6,027 nt of DNA from Clostridia bacterium (GCA_017523005.1 JAFWXG010000209.1:1-6027); one strand, 5' to 3'. Numbered from the stretch's first letter, positions 1-5,920 are shown. Notes: generated by a model not told the origin, from the letters alone. Program-made: numbers and translations.

Positions 1-1639
1 ATATCAAAGTGTAGCCCGCTATTCCTGTTTGTTTACGGTATGAGGTTGACATTCCTCCGTCAATGAGAATGAGTTTTCCGTTTGCTTTAACGGGACTTTC
101 TCCATCCTTAAATCTTACAGGGATATGTCCGTTTATAATATGTCCGTACTTGCAGTTAACGCCAAACTCTCTCATAATTTTATTACAGAGCTCTTCATCA
201 TCCCAAAGCAAAAAATACGGCTGTTTTTCCTCTTTGTGGACTTTTGCATCATCTATATACATTCTCTCAAATGTTGCCATATTCTTTTTCCCAAACAAAG
301 GCGAATGAGGAGAACACCACAAAAACCACGCAAAGTCAACTAACGACTTGGTCTTTTTCTTGTAAGCTTCTCTTAATTTTCTTTCGCAAAAATCCATATA
401 TGCTTTGCCGGAATATTTTTTTCCTTTGTGTAAAAAGACAGAAAAATTACCATCGTTATCTAACGGGACACAGCCGTGGTACAGCAGATTTCCGTTGAAG
501 CACAGATAAATACTGCCCTTTGAAAACATAAAATTCAAATGTTTTTGCATTTTTTCGCTGTGTATAAAGCTATTTCTGAGTCCTTGAATGATGTCATTTT
601 CCTCATCTGTCAGACTTTTTGGATTTGACTTGTCTATTGTGGGAAATTCATCAGTATTAAGTTTATGTCCGCACCATGTCATATTGGAAAAATCGATTTT
701 GTCCAGTTTTGTATTTTCCGACATCAAAAATTCAGGATTAGACATCATCGTTTCATCTTCCAGCTTAAATCTCATGACAGATATTGCCTTGTACATTCTC
801 TCAACACTGTTTTTCCCCGTGTAATATTTATTGGCAAAATTCTCAAGTTGGCGAAGGCTTACCCCATATCCTTCTTCCAACAGCAGGGTGTTACCGTATT
901 TTAAACTGTTTGCAACAACAACCGCAATACAAACCTCCGACCCCATCATTGCACCCATCCATATAACATCGTGGTTTCCCCATTGTATATCAACCATTCT
1001 TATGTCAAGCAATATATCCATGACAATATCAGGTCTTACACCTCTGTCAAAAACATCTCCAACTATATGTAAATGGTCTATCGACAGCTTTCTTATCAAT
1101 CCTGCAATCTCAATAAGAAAATCCTCAGCACAACCTAAATCAATGATAGATTCGATAATTTTATTATAATATTTTTCTTTATTTATATTATTTAAGTTAC
1201 AATTCAAAAGTTCGTCAATGATGTAAGCGTATTTTTCAGGCAACGCCCTTCTTACCTTTGAACGAGTATATTTTCCGCAAGCAATCTTGCATATTTCTAT
1301 CAGTCTTATAAGATTTTGTTCAATCCATTCTTTGTTTTTAGGGCTGATCTCCAAAACCTTCTCGGGATAATAAATCAAATTAGAAAGCTTAATTTGCTCT
1401 TCTGTTGACAATTCGTTTTTATATACATCATAAATTTTCGATCTTATAACTCCCGATGCTGTTCTAAGAATATGGTTAAAATGCTCATATTCTCCATGAA
1501 TATCACTTATAAAATGTTCTGTACCCTTTGGCAAACTAAGTATTGCCTGCAAATTGATAATTTCCGACATAACATCTTTTTTTGTCGGCCATTTTTCCGC
1601 TAATACTTTGTAGTACTTTATTTCGTCTAAAATATTCAT
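1..1639 (-). CDS. fbp: Class III fructose-1,6-bisphosphatase (C-terminus cut by window edge)
   Basis: Hydrolyses fructose 1,6-bisphosphate to fructose 6-phosphate and phosphate, the committed step of gluconeogenesis, in the cytosol. 546 codons were translated with no stop or frameshift. Metallophosphatase motifs appear in order: SDIHGEYEHF (residues 45-54, metal ligands D46 and H48), GDVFDRG (194-200), WGNHD (220-224), YHG (387-389) and NGHIPV (503-508). They are followed by LIDGGMSTSYRKQTGIAGYT, typical of this manganese-dependent family (Bacillus subtilis Fbp type). The family is usually about 640-670 residues, so roughly 100 are missing beyond the edge. The ATG at 1639 is preferred because GGAAGGTG lies 4 bases upstream and because EIINLQAILSLPKGTEHF then falls at the expected distance from the start. 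The frame stays open upstream to an ATG at 1747, but that extension does not resemble the family. It is the only gene of its transcript visible here and is read from its own promoter after a long leader. Confidence 0.96.
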   Translation of the reverse strand, partial: MNILDEIKYYKVLAEKWPTKKDVMSEIINLQAILSLPKGTEHFISDIHGEYEHFNHILRTASGVIRSKIYDVYKNELSTEEQIKLSNLIYYPEKVLEISPKNKEWIEQNLIRLIEICKIACGKYTRSKVRRALPEKYAYIIDELLNCNLNNINKEKYYNKIIESIIDLGCAEDFLIEIAGLIRKLSIDHLHIVGDVFDRGVRPDIVMDILLDIRMVDIQWGNHDVIWMGAMMGSEVCIAVVVANSLKYGNTLLLEEGYGVSLRQLENFANKYYTGKNSVERMYKAISVMRFKLEDETMMSNPEFLMSENTKLDKIDFSNMTWCGHKLNTDEFPTIDKSNPKSLTDEENDIIQGLRNSFIHSEKMQKHLNFMFSKGSIYLCFNGNLLYHGCVPLDNDGNFSVFLHKGKKYSGKAYMDFCERKLREAYKKKTKSLVDFAWFLWCSPHSPLFGKKNMATFERMYIDDAKVHKEEKQPYFLLWDDEELCNKIMREFGVNCKYGHIINGHIPVRFKDGESPVKANGKLILIDGGMSTSYRKQTGIAGYTLI

Positions 1640-1702
1640 ACAATCACCTTCCCATATATTTGAGAATTGCCTATCTATGTTGCAACCTGGATGCCACTCG
1701 AT

Positions 1703-1785
1703 AAATGATTTTATGCAGAGCATAAAACCGTTATGTAAAGACTGCATAATTTAGATGCCACAAAATCATTTTACTAAAAGTAAAA
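1703..1785 (-). promoter_or_regulatory. Structured 5' leader of fbp with competing hairpins
   Basis: Within the predicted fbp leader, AAATGATTTT and AAAATCATTT (plus-strand 1703-1712 and 1762-1771) form a perfect 10-bp inverted repeat. Nested inside it are ATGCAG/CTGCAT (1713-1718 with 1742-1747) and CATAA/TTATG (1721-1725 with 1731-1735). A second hairpin, TTTTAC/GTAAAA (1769-1774 with 1780-1785), shares bases 1769-1771 with the outer stem, so the two cannot form fully together. The pairing is seen directly; a regulatory role is inference. I do not recognise it as a known riboswitch or T-box, and there is no obvious terminator U-tract. Confidence 0.45.
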
Positions 1786-1820
1786 ATGCTTGCTTGCAAG
1801 GGTTGTTACATATATTATAT

Positions 1821-1849
1821 ATTATAAGAGATATAAGGTTTAGATGCAA
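1821..1849 (-). promoter_or_regulatory. Probable sigma-A promoter of fbp
   Basis: Read on the minus strand, a -35-like TTGCAT (1844-1849) is followed by a 17-base spacer and a consensus -10 TATAAT (1821-1826). The -35 box is weak (3 of 6) and lies inside one copy of a repeated 12-mer, so the site could be controlled by an activator or repressor. The predicted transcript would start near 1814 and carry a leader of about 175 bases before the fbp ATG. Confidence 0.6.
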
Positions 1850-1899
1850 CTATCTTTGTGGATATACTCACTTCGTTGAATCCATTTTATGTTCTTTTA

Positions 1900-2580
1900 T
1901 CAAATAATTTCAAATAATATAAAGCCTATTGTATTGATAGCAAAATTAGCAAACATATGTACGAGCCACGACGGATAAACAGTTAAGCTTTTTTCATTAA
2001 GATAATTAAATATAAGTCCACTTGCAAAAAGTCCTGCCATAATAATTAAGAATAAATCAAGGCTGAACCAACCAATCATCATTGCTATATGATAAACCGC
2101 AAATACTGTCGCACTGAATAAATAGGCAAACCTTCTACTGGTTATCCTTTTGAGTGTTATAAAAGCAAATCCGCGGAAGAAAAACTCTTCCAACAGAGAA
2201 TTTACAAAAGAAATATACAGTGAAACAAATATAAAATTATTTCCTGTAACACCAATATTATTTGTCAACGAAGTAGTTATTGAAGAAAAATCAAAAAAAT
2301 CTTTAAAGAAAAAATATCCACCTAAAATAATTACATAAACTAATGCACCTAAAATTATTGCCAGCTTAAGCCCACTCATTTCAGGAATAAATACTTCCTT
2401 AATCTTTATATCCTTATCGCACAATGAATATAGTGCAGGTAATATTAAAAACAGTACAAGCTTTATGATTGACTTAATAATATAATCTGCTTTAAGTATT
2501 CCATCAATTACCGCCATCAAAACACAAAACGCCACTATAAGAGTAACCATAAGGATGGCTTTTTTAGTTTTGTTCTTCAT
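1900..2580 (-). CDS. CPBP-family intramembrane glutamic protease (Abi/CaaX type)
   Basis: A membrane protein of 226 residues with about seven hydrophobic segments (roughly 8-28, 35-53, 70-92, 115-134, 150-167, 172-192 and 203-222). It has the three CPBP motifs: EEFFFRG with E131, E132 and R136; FAVYH with F160 and H164; and HMFAN with H208 and N212. These are the catalytic and coordinating residues of the Rce1-like intramembrane protease family, so the enzyme is probably active. Family members process prenylated proteins in eukaryotes, and in bacteria are linked to peptide maturation, bacteriocin self-immunity or stress signalling. The substrate cannot be told here, as no small peptide gene or ABC transporter is adjacent. 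The frame opens at a TTG at 2601, but the ATG at 2580 has AAGGAG five bases upstream and is preferred. It has its own promoter with a palindromic operator-like element. No convincing terminator follows it, so some read-through into fbp is possible. Confidence 0.9.
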   Translation of the reverse strand: MKNKTKKAILMVTLIVAFCVLMAVIDGILKADYIIKSIIKLVLFLILPALYSLCDKDIKIKEVFIPEMSGLKLAIILGALVYVIILGGYFFFKDFFDFSSITTSLTNNIGVTGNNFIFVSLYISFVNSLLEEFFFRGFAFITLKRITSRRFAYLFSATVFAVYHIAMMIGWFSLDLFLIIMAGLFASGLIFNYLNEKSLTVYPSWLVHMFANFAINTIGFILFEII

Positions 2581-2625
2581 ATTCTCTCCTTCTGCTTTCA
2601 AAAAACAACATGGAATTGATGCACA

Positions 2626-2658
2626 ATTCAGCTCGCCGTCAAGCGAATTTAGCTGAAT
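2626..2658 (-). promoter_or_regulatory. Leader inverted repeat upstream of CPBP gene
   Basis: ATTCAGCT (2626-2633) and AGCTGAAT (2651-2658) form an 8-bp inverted repeat in the 5' leader of the CPBP gene, with an inner CGC/GCG pair. It shares GAAT (2655-2658) with the neighbouring 30-bp palindrome. There is no U-tract, so it is not a terminator. A role in mRNA stability or in extending the operator is possible but unproven. Confidence 0.35.
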
Positions 2659-2684
2659 AGATTTAACTTAAGTTAAATCTATTC
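2655..2684. promoter_or_regulatory. Perfect 30-bp palindrome, candidate operator
   Basis: The half-site GAATAGATTTAACTT is followed immediately by its exact reverse complement, with no central spacer. It spans from inside the -10 box of the CPBP promoter across the predicted transcription start. That is the position expected for a dimeric repressor site of winged-helix type (MarR-like regulators bind such AT-rich palindromes), though no regulator gene is in the window. In RNA only the part downstream of the start would be transcribed, so a DNA-binding role is more likely than an RNA hairpin. Confidence 0.65.
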
Positions 2685-2709
2685 TACCACATAATTTGAC
2701 ATTTGACAA
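2681..2709 (-). promoter_or_regulatory. Strong sigma-A promoter of the CPBP protease gene
   Basis: On the minus strand, -35 TTGTCA (2704-2709), a 17-base spacer and -10 TAGAAT (2681-2686) each match consensus at 5 of 6 positions. TGG directly before the -10 gives an extended -10 (TGn). The predicted start near 2674 leaves a leader of about 95 bases. The -10 box overlaps the end of the 30-bp palindrome by four bases, which fits a repressed promoter. Confidence 0.75.
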
Positions 2710-2713
2710 GTAA

Positions 2714-2748
2714 AAACAAAAAAGAAAGGAACAGAAGTTCCTTTCTTT
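2714..2748 (-). terminator. Rho-independent terminator of citrate synthase
   Basis: On the minus strand AAAGAAAGGAAC, loop TTCT and GTTCCTTTCTTT form a perfect 12-bp stem (2737-2748 with 2721-2732), continued by TTTTTTG and further Ts. The stem begins at the last base of the citrate synthase stop codon. It separates citrate synthase from the CPBP promoter immediately downstream. Confidence 0.9.
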
Positions 2749-4115
2749 TATTTTCTGTCTATAATTGGGATATAGTCTTTTGATGTTGCCACCGATTTAT
2801 ATGCAGGGCGAATAATTTTATTTGAATTTATAATCTCTTCTATTCGGTGTGCGCTCCAGCCTGCAACACGCGCAACTGCAAAAATTGGCGTGTAAAGCTC
2901 TGGGGGTAAATCAAGCATTGAATAGACTAAACCACTATAAAAATCAATATTCGGACTTACACCCTTATATATTTTTCTCTTTTCAGCAATAACTGCACGG
3001 GCTAAGTCTTCTACCTTGGTATAAAGAGAATATTCCTTTAATTTTCCCTTTTCTTTTGACAGTTGCTCAACATGTTTCTTTAGGATATTTGCTCTTGGGT
3101 CAGAAAGTGAATATACAGCATGTCCCATTCCGTAAATCAATCCGCTGTTATCAAATCCTTTTTTATCCAACAAAGAAATCAGATATTCTCTTATTTCTTC
3201 ATCGTCTTCCCAATCTTTTACATTTTTCTTTAAATCTTCAAACATTGCTGTTACCTTAATATTCGCACCGCCATGTTTTGGTCCTTTCAAAGAACAAAGC
3301 GATGCTGCAACGGATGAGTAAGTATCAGTCCCTGATGAAGTGACAACATGGGTTGTAAATGTAGAATTGTTACCGCCCCCATGTTCAGCGTGCAAAACCA
3401 GACATAGGTCTAAAAGTTTCGCCTCAAGCTCTGTATATTTCTTATCGGGTCTTAAAAGTCTTAAAATGTTTTCTGCAGTAGAAAGTTTTGGGTCTGGGTT
3501 ATGAATATAAAGACTTTTTCCTTTTCCGTAATGTCTGTATGCCTGATAAGCATACACCGATAAAATCGGGAAATTTGCAATAAGCTGTATACATTGACGC
3601 AATACATTAGGGATTGAAATGTCATTTGCGTTTTTGTCGTAAGAATACAGGGTAAGAACGCTTCTTGCAAGTGAATTCATAATATCTGAATTAGGCGCCT
3701 TCATCACTACATCCCTGACAAAATTTCTTGGCAACTTTCTGTAGTGTACTAACAAATCGTTAAACTCTTCAAGTTTTTTAACGCTTGGAAGTTCGCCAAA
3801 CAAAAGAAGATATACGGTTTCTTCATAACCGTTTCTTCCGTCTTTTTCAAAACCGTCTACTATTTTCTCAATAGGTATTCCGCGGTAAAACAATTCCCCG
3901 TCTATGGGCACTTGCTTTCCGTCAACATTTCTAAAAGCATTTATTGTCGAAATTTCGGTAAGGCCCGTTACTACGCCTTTTCCGTCTAAATCTCTCAATC
4001 CACGCTTTACTTCATGAACTGAATAAAGTTCAGGGTCTATATTACTGTTTTTTTCACATAAATCTGCAAGCGAATAAATTTCGGGGGTTATTGCTGAATA
4101 GTTATATGTTGCCAT
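2748..4115 (-). CDS. gltA: Citrate (si)-synthase
   Basis: Condenses acetyl-CoA with oxaloacetate to citrate and CoA, feeding the TCA cycle or, in many anaerobes, the oxidative branch to glutamate. It is a cytosolic protein of 455 residues, the longer form seen in Clostridia. The catalytic triad is recognisable: H245 in LHAEHGGGNNSTF (equivalent to E. coli H264), H332 in GMGHAVY (H305) and D391 in NIDFYSG (D362). GPKHGGAN (278-285), DPRA with R342 and RVAGWSAHR (416-424) supply further active-site residues. It is not the unrelated Re-citrate synthase. A 2-methylcitrate synthase activity cannot be excluded from sequence alone, but no prp genes are nearby. The frame opens at a TTG at 4154; the ATG at 4115 is preferred because AAAGGAGAT precedes it by about six bases and the upstream TTG would sit almost on the promoter -10. 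No aconitase or isocitrate dehydrogenase is adjacent, and the gene is monocistronic. Confidence 0.95.
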   Translation of the reverse strand: MATYNYSAITPEIYSLADLCEKNSNIDPELYSVHEVKRGLRDLDGKGVVTGLTEISTINAFRNVDGKQVPIDGELFYRGIPIEKIVDGFEKDGRNGYEETVYLLLFGELPSVKKLEEFNDLLVHYRKLPRNFVRDVVMKAPNSDIMNSLARSVLTLYSYDKNANDISIPNVLRQCIQLIANFPILSVYAYQAYRHYGKGKSLYIHNPDPKLSTAENILRLLRPDKKYTELEAKLLDLCLVLHAEHGGGNNSTFTTHVVTSSGTDTYSSVAASLCSLKGPKHGGANIKVTAMFEDLKKNVKDWEDDEEIREYLISLLDKKGFDNSGLIYGMGHAVYSLSDPRANILKKHVEQLSKEKGKLKEYSLYTKVEDLARAVIAEKRKIYKGVSPNIDFYSGLVYSMLDLPPELYTPIFAVARVAGWSAHRIEEIINSNKIIRPAYKSVATSKDYIPIIDRK

Positions 4116-4144
4116 ATTATTATCTCCTTTTCTTTTGTATATAC

Positions 4145-4173
4145 ATAATAACAAATAAATTTAAACAAATCAA
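4145..4173 (-). promoter_or_regulatory. Promoter of citrate synthase
   Basis: Minus-strand -35 TTGATT (4168-4173), a 17-base spacer and -10 TATTAT (4145-4150), with TGT before the -10 giving an extended -10 motif. The predicted start near 4138 gives a short leader of about 23 bases carrying the AAAGGAGAT ribosome binding site. Its -35 box is one base from that of the divergent tcdA promoter. Confidence 0.65.
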
Positions 4174-4174
4174 G

Positions 4175-4203
4175 TTGAATTTTGGAAAAATTTGTGATAA
4201 AAT
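4175..4203 (+). promoter_or_regulatory. Promoter of tcdA
   Basis: TTGAAT (4175-4180), a 17-base spacer and TAAAAT (4198-4203), with TGA immediately upstream forming an extended -10. The predicted start near 4210 leaves a leader of about 24 bases that includes GGAGAG (4223-4228), five bases before the ATG. Confidence 0.65.
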
Positions 4204-4233
4204 TTAATTAAAATAGATTATTGGAGAGATACG

Positions 4234-4929
4234 ATGTCTGAAGAATTTATCAGAACCGAATGTGTTTTAGGAAAAGAAGCTATAAGAAAACTTAATAATT
4301 CAAAAGTGCTGTTGTTTGGCATCGGCGGAGTTGGAGGATATGTCGCAGAAGCACTTGTAAGATGCGGTATTGGAACTATTGCCATTGTTGACAATGATAC
4401 AATAAGCTTAAGTAATATCAACCGTCAGATTATAGCATTACATTCCACTATAGGAATGAAAAAAACAGATGTGATGAAAGAGCGACTCATAGATATTAAC
4501 CCAAATTGCAAAGTGATTTGCTACCCCCTGTTTTTTACTGCTGAAACTTGCGAAATAAATTTTGAAGATTACGACTATGTTATTGACGCTATTGATACTG
4601 TAACATCCAAAATTGAAATTATAAGGCTATGTAAGGAAAAAAATATTCCTATAATTTCTTCAATGGGTACTGGAAACAAACTACGCCCTGACCTTTTGGA
4701 AATTTCGGATATTTCAAAAACCTCTGTATGTCCGCTTGCAAGAGTGATGCGAAAAGAACTTTCAAAAAGAAGTATCAAAAATGTCAAAGTGTTGTTTTCA
4801 ACAGAGCAACCTATTTCTGCTGTTGCAAGCGAAGAAAATAATCGTCATGCACCAGGAAGTACAGCATTTGTTCCCGCTTCAGCCGGACTTTTAATTGCAA
4901 GCGAGGTTGTTAAGGATTTAACCAAATAA
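4234..4929 (+). CDS. tcdA: tRNA threonylcarbamoyladenosine dehydratase (ThiF/MoeB-like E1 family)
   Basis: Catalyses the ATP-dependent cyclisation of t6A at position 37 of ANN-decoding tRNAs to cyclic t6A, improving decoding. 231 residues. The E1-like Rossmann fold shows GIGGVGG (29-35, nucleotide binding), IVDNDT (51-56), SNINRQ (60-65, with the arginine that contacts ATP), DAID (118-121) and SSMGTGNK (142-149). The family signature CPLAR (166-170) and STEQP (189-193) separate it from ThiF and MoeB, which carry a zinc-binding cysteine pair absent here. It is shorter than the E. coli protein (268 residues), lacking a C-terminal stretch that is also variable in other Gram-positive homologues. 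The start is supported by GGAGAG at 4223-4228. It is transcribed alone and divergently from citrate synthase; no cysteine desulfurase partner (csdA/csdE) lies beside it, unlike in E. coli. Confidence 0.93.
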   Translation: MSEEFIRTECVLGKEAIRKLNNSKVLLFGIGGVGGYVAEALVRCGIGTIAIVDNDTISLSNINRQIIALHSTIGMKKTDVMKERLIDINPNCKVICYPLFFTAETCEINFEDYDYVIDAIDTVTSKIEIIRLCKEKNIPIISSMGTGNKLRPDLLEISDISKTSVCPLARVMRKELSKRSIKNVKVLFSTEQPISAVASEENNRHAPGSTAFVPASAGLLIASEVVKDLTK

Positions 4930-4953
4930 AAAAGTTGCCATACGGCAACTTTT
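4930..4953. terminator. Bidirectional terminator between tcdA and the S8 protease
   Basis: AAAAGTTGCC, loop ATAC and GGCAACTTTT form a perfect 10-bp stem. On the plus strand it is followed by an ATTTTATT tail and begins right after the tcdA stop. On the minus strand it is followed by further Ts (a TTTTTT run in all) and its first two bases lie in the S8 protease stop codon. The two convergent genes are only 22 bases apart, so this single hairpin probably serves both. Confidence 0.88.
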
Positions 4954-5845
4954 ATTTTATTCTCCCAAATGAAAACACTCCAAATCCATAGCAGTTGTCA
5001 CGCCCCTTTTCCCCAAAATCATCAGCATACATACAAAGCATAAGTCTCATTTCTTCAGGCGAAAGATATCTTCCAAACCGCTTATACGCTTTACTTTGAA
5101 ATAACACTGCAGCTCCCGAAATCAAAGGCGTAGACATAGATGTTCCACTCAAGGCTTTATATGAATTATTGATAAAAGTTGAATATATCTCTTTACCCGG
5201 TGCTGCAAGCAACGCTTCTTTTCCGCATGAACTAAAATCTGCGTGTTTGTGGTCTATGTCAACTGCAGTAACTGCGATAACTTCTTTCCATTTCGCAGGA
5301 TAACCGATACCCTGATGACTTAAACTTCCATCATTTCCTGCTGCAGCAATCAATATAATTCCATTTTGATACGCTCTTACTATTTGTCTTCTTATTTCTT
5401 CTGACGGACTATCCGATGCAAACGACATATTTATTACATGTACACCTTTTTGTATAAGCCATTTAAGACTTTCCGATATAGATAAGTTTTCTGCCGTTCC
5501 GTCTTTTTTAAACGCTTTTGCAACATAAACATCACATTTCGGCGCTACCCCTACAACCCCTAAACCATTATAAGACGCTGCAATTATTCCTGTCACATGA
5601 GTTCCGTGTCCGTTTAAGTCTTCATCTGTTTCTTCGTTTGTAAAATTCCTGTATTCCTTTATTCTGTCTTTTAAGTCGGGATGTGTAATATCTGCTCCGG
5701 TGTCAATTACCCCAACCTTTATTCCCTCTCCCATGGTTTCACTCCACTCAAGCGGTGCGCCTATCATCTCGACTCCGTAATCCATTACCTCTTGGTTTAT
5801 ATCGGGCGTTGAATTTATAATATTAAATTTTAAAATGTCATACAA
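4952..5845 (-). CDS. Intracellular subtilisin-like S8 serine protease
   Basis: A serine endopeptidase of the S8 (subtilase) family, 297 residues, with an intact catalytic triad: D48 in VIDTGAD, H80 in NGHGTHV and S236 in GTSMSTP. The oxyanion-hole asparagine is N171 in AAAGNDG. There is no signal peptide or long secretory propeptide; a short N-terminal extension of about 40 residues leads straight into the catalytic domain. This matches the intracellular subtilisins (ISP; Bacillus IspA is 319 residues), which act on cytosolic proteins. The LIPY propeptide motif that keeps Bacillus ISPs inactive is not evident; ILKFNII stands in its place. The TTG at 5845 is the chosen start: AGGGGGA lies five bases upstream, an in-frame stop lies shortly before it, and the next in-frame ATG (residue 21) would remove half the N-terminal extension and has its purine run only two bases away. 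The start region lies in the terminator hairpin of the upstream amidase gene, suggesting low or conditional expression. Confidence 0.92.
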   Translation of the reverse strand: MYDILKFNIINSTPDINQEVMDYGVEMIGAPLEWSETMGEGIKVGVIDTGADITHPDLKDRIKEYRNFTNEETDEDLNGHGTHVTGIIAASYNGLGVVGVAPKCDVYVAKAFKKDGTAENLSISESLKWLIQKGVHVINMSFASDSPSEEIRRQIVRAYQNGIILIAAAGNDGSLSHQGIGYPAKWKEVIAVTAVDIDHKHADFSSCGKEALLAAPGKEIYSTFINNSYKALSGTSMSTPLISGAAVLFQSKAYKRFGRYLSPEEMRLMLCMYADDFGEKGRDNCYGFGVFSFGRIK

Positions 5846-5887
5846 AAAAATCCCCCTGATTTCAGTTTATGAAACAAGAGGATTTTT
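5843..5887 (-). terminator. Terminator of the amidase gene that contains the S8 protease ribosome binding site
   Basis: On the minus strand, the left arm AAAAATCCTCTTGTTTCA (5870-5887) pairs with the right arm TGAAATCAGGGGGATTTTT (5846-5864) around loop TAAAC, as an 18-bp stem with one bulged U and two G-U pairs. A run of seven Ts ends the hairpin. It lies 7 bases after the amidase stop. The right arm contains AGGGGGA, the only Shine-Dalgarno candidate for the S8 protease, and the TTG start uses the last two Ts of the tract, so the fold would mask translation initiation. Confidence 0.75.
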
Positions 5888-5891
5888 GGTA

Positions 5892-5920
5892 ATTTTATTC
5901 TATTTTTGACAATGCTTCAA
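5892..5920 (-). promoter_or_regulatory. Possible promoter of the S8 protease inside the amidase 3' end
   Basis: Minus-strand TTGAAG (5915-5920), a 17-base spacer and TAAAAT (5892-5897), the last box overlapping the amidase stop codon. Transcription would begin near 5885, almost at the first base of the hairpin, giving a leader of about 40 bases made up entirely of that hairpin. The match is moderate and AT-rich sequence gives such matches by chance. Confidence 0.35.

Larger units (their letters stand above)
1686..1850. repeat. Three dispersed copies of a 12-mer around the fbp promoter and leader
   Basis: Plus-strand copies are TTTAGATGCAAC (1839-1850), TTTAGATGCCAC (1750-1761) and CCTGGATGCCAC (1686-1697), all sharing GATGC(C/A)AC in the same orientation. 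The first covers the -35 box of the fbp promoter and the other two flank the leader stem. They could be binding sites for a regulator or simply part of the leader RNA fold. Irregular spacing (89 and 64 bases) and the short core make chance a real possibility. Confidence 0.35.

Noticed and set aside
63..1169. Several plus-strand open frames of 60-112 codons
   Set aside because: They lie antisense inside the fbp coding region, which is intact and matches its family over its whole visible length; the plus-strand frames show no recognisable domain or ribosome binding site.
1731..1769. Twelve-residue open frame (MILWHLNYAVFT) in the fbp leader, a possible leader peptide
   Set aside because: There is no Shine-Dalgarno sequence before it, no codon run suggesting attenuation, and its bases are all used by the leader stems.
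1863..1886. Possible terminator after the CPBP gene (TGGAT ... ATCCA)
   Set aside because: The stem is only five base pairs with a 14-base or longer loop and no T-tract follows on the minus strand.
2150..2338. Plus-strand open frame of 62 codons
   Set aside because: Antisense to the CPBP protease gene, lysine-rich from low-complexity AT sequence, and lacks a ribosome binding site.
2602..2747. Search for a small bacteriocin or signal peptide gene next to the CPBP protease
   Set aside because: No open frame with a ribosome binding site and leader-like motif was found; the stretch holds only the promoter, palindrome, leader repeat and the citrate synthase terminator.
4116..4233. Search for CcpA (cre) or CcpC-type sites controlling citrate synthase
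   Set aside because: No sequence close enough to the cre consensus or to an ATAA-N7-TTAT arrangement stands out from the AT-rich background.
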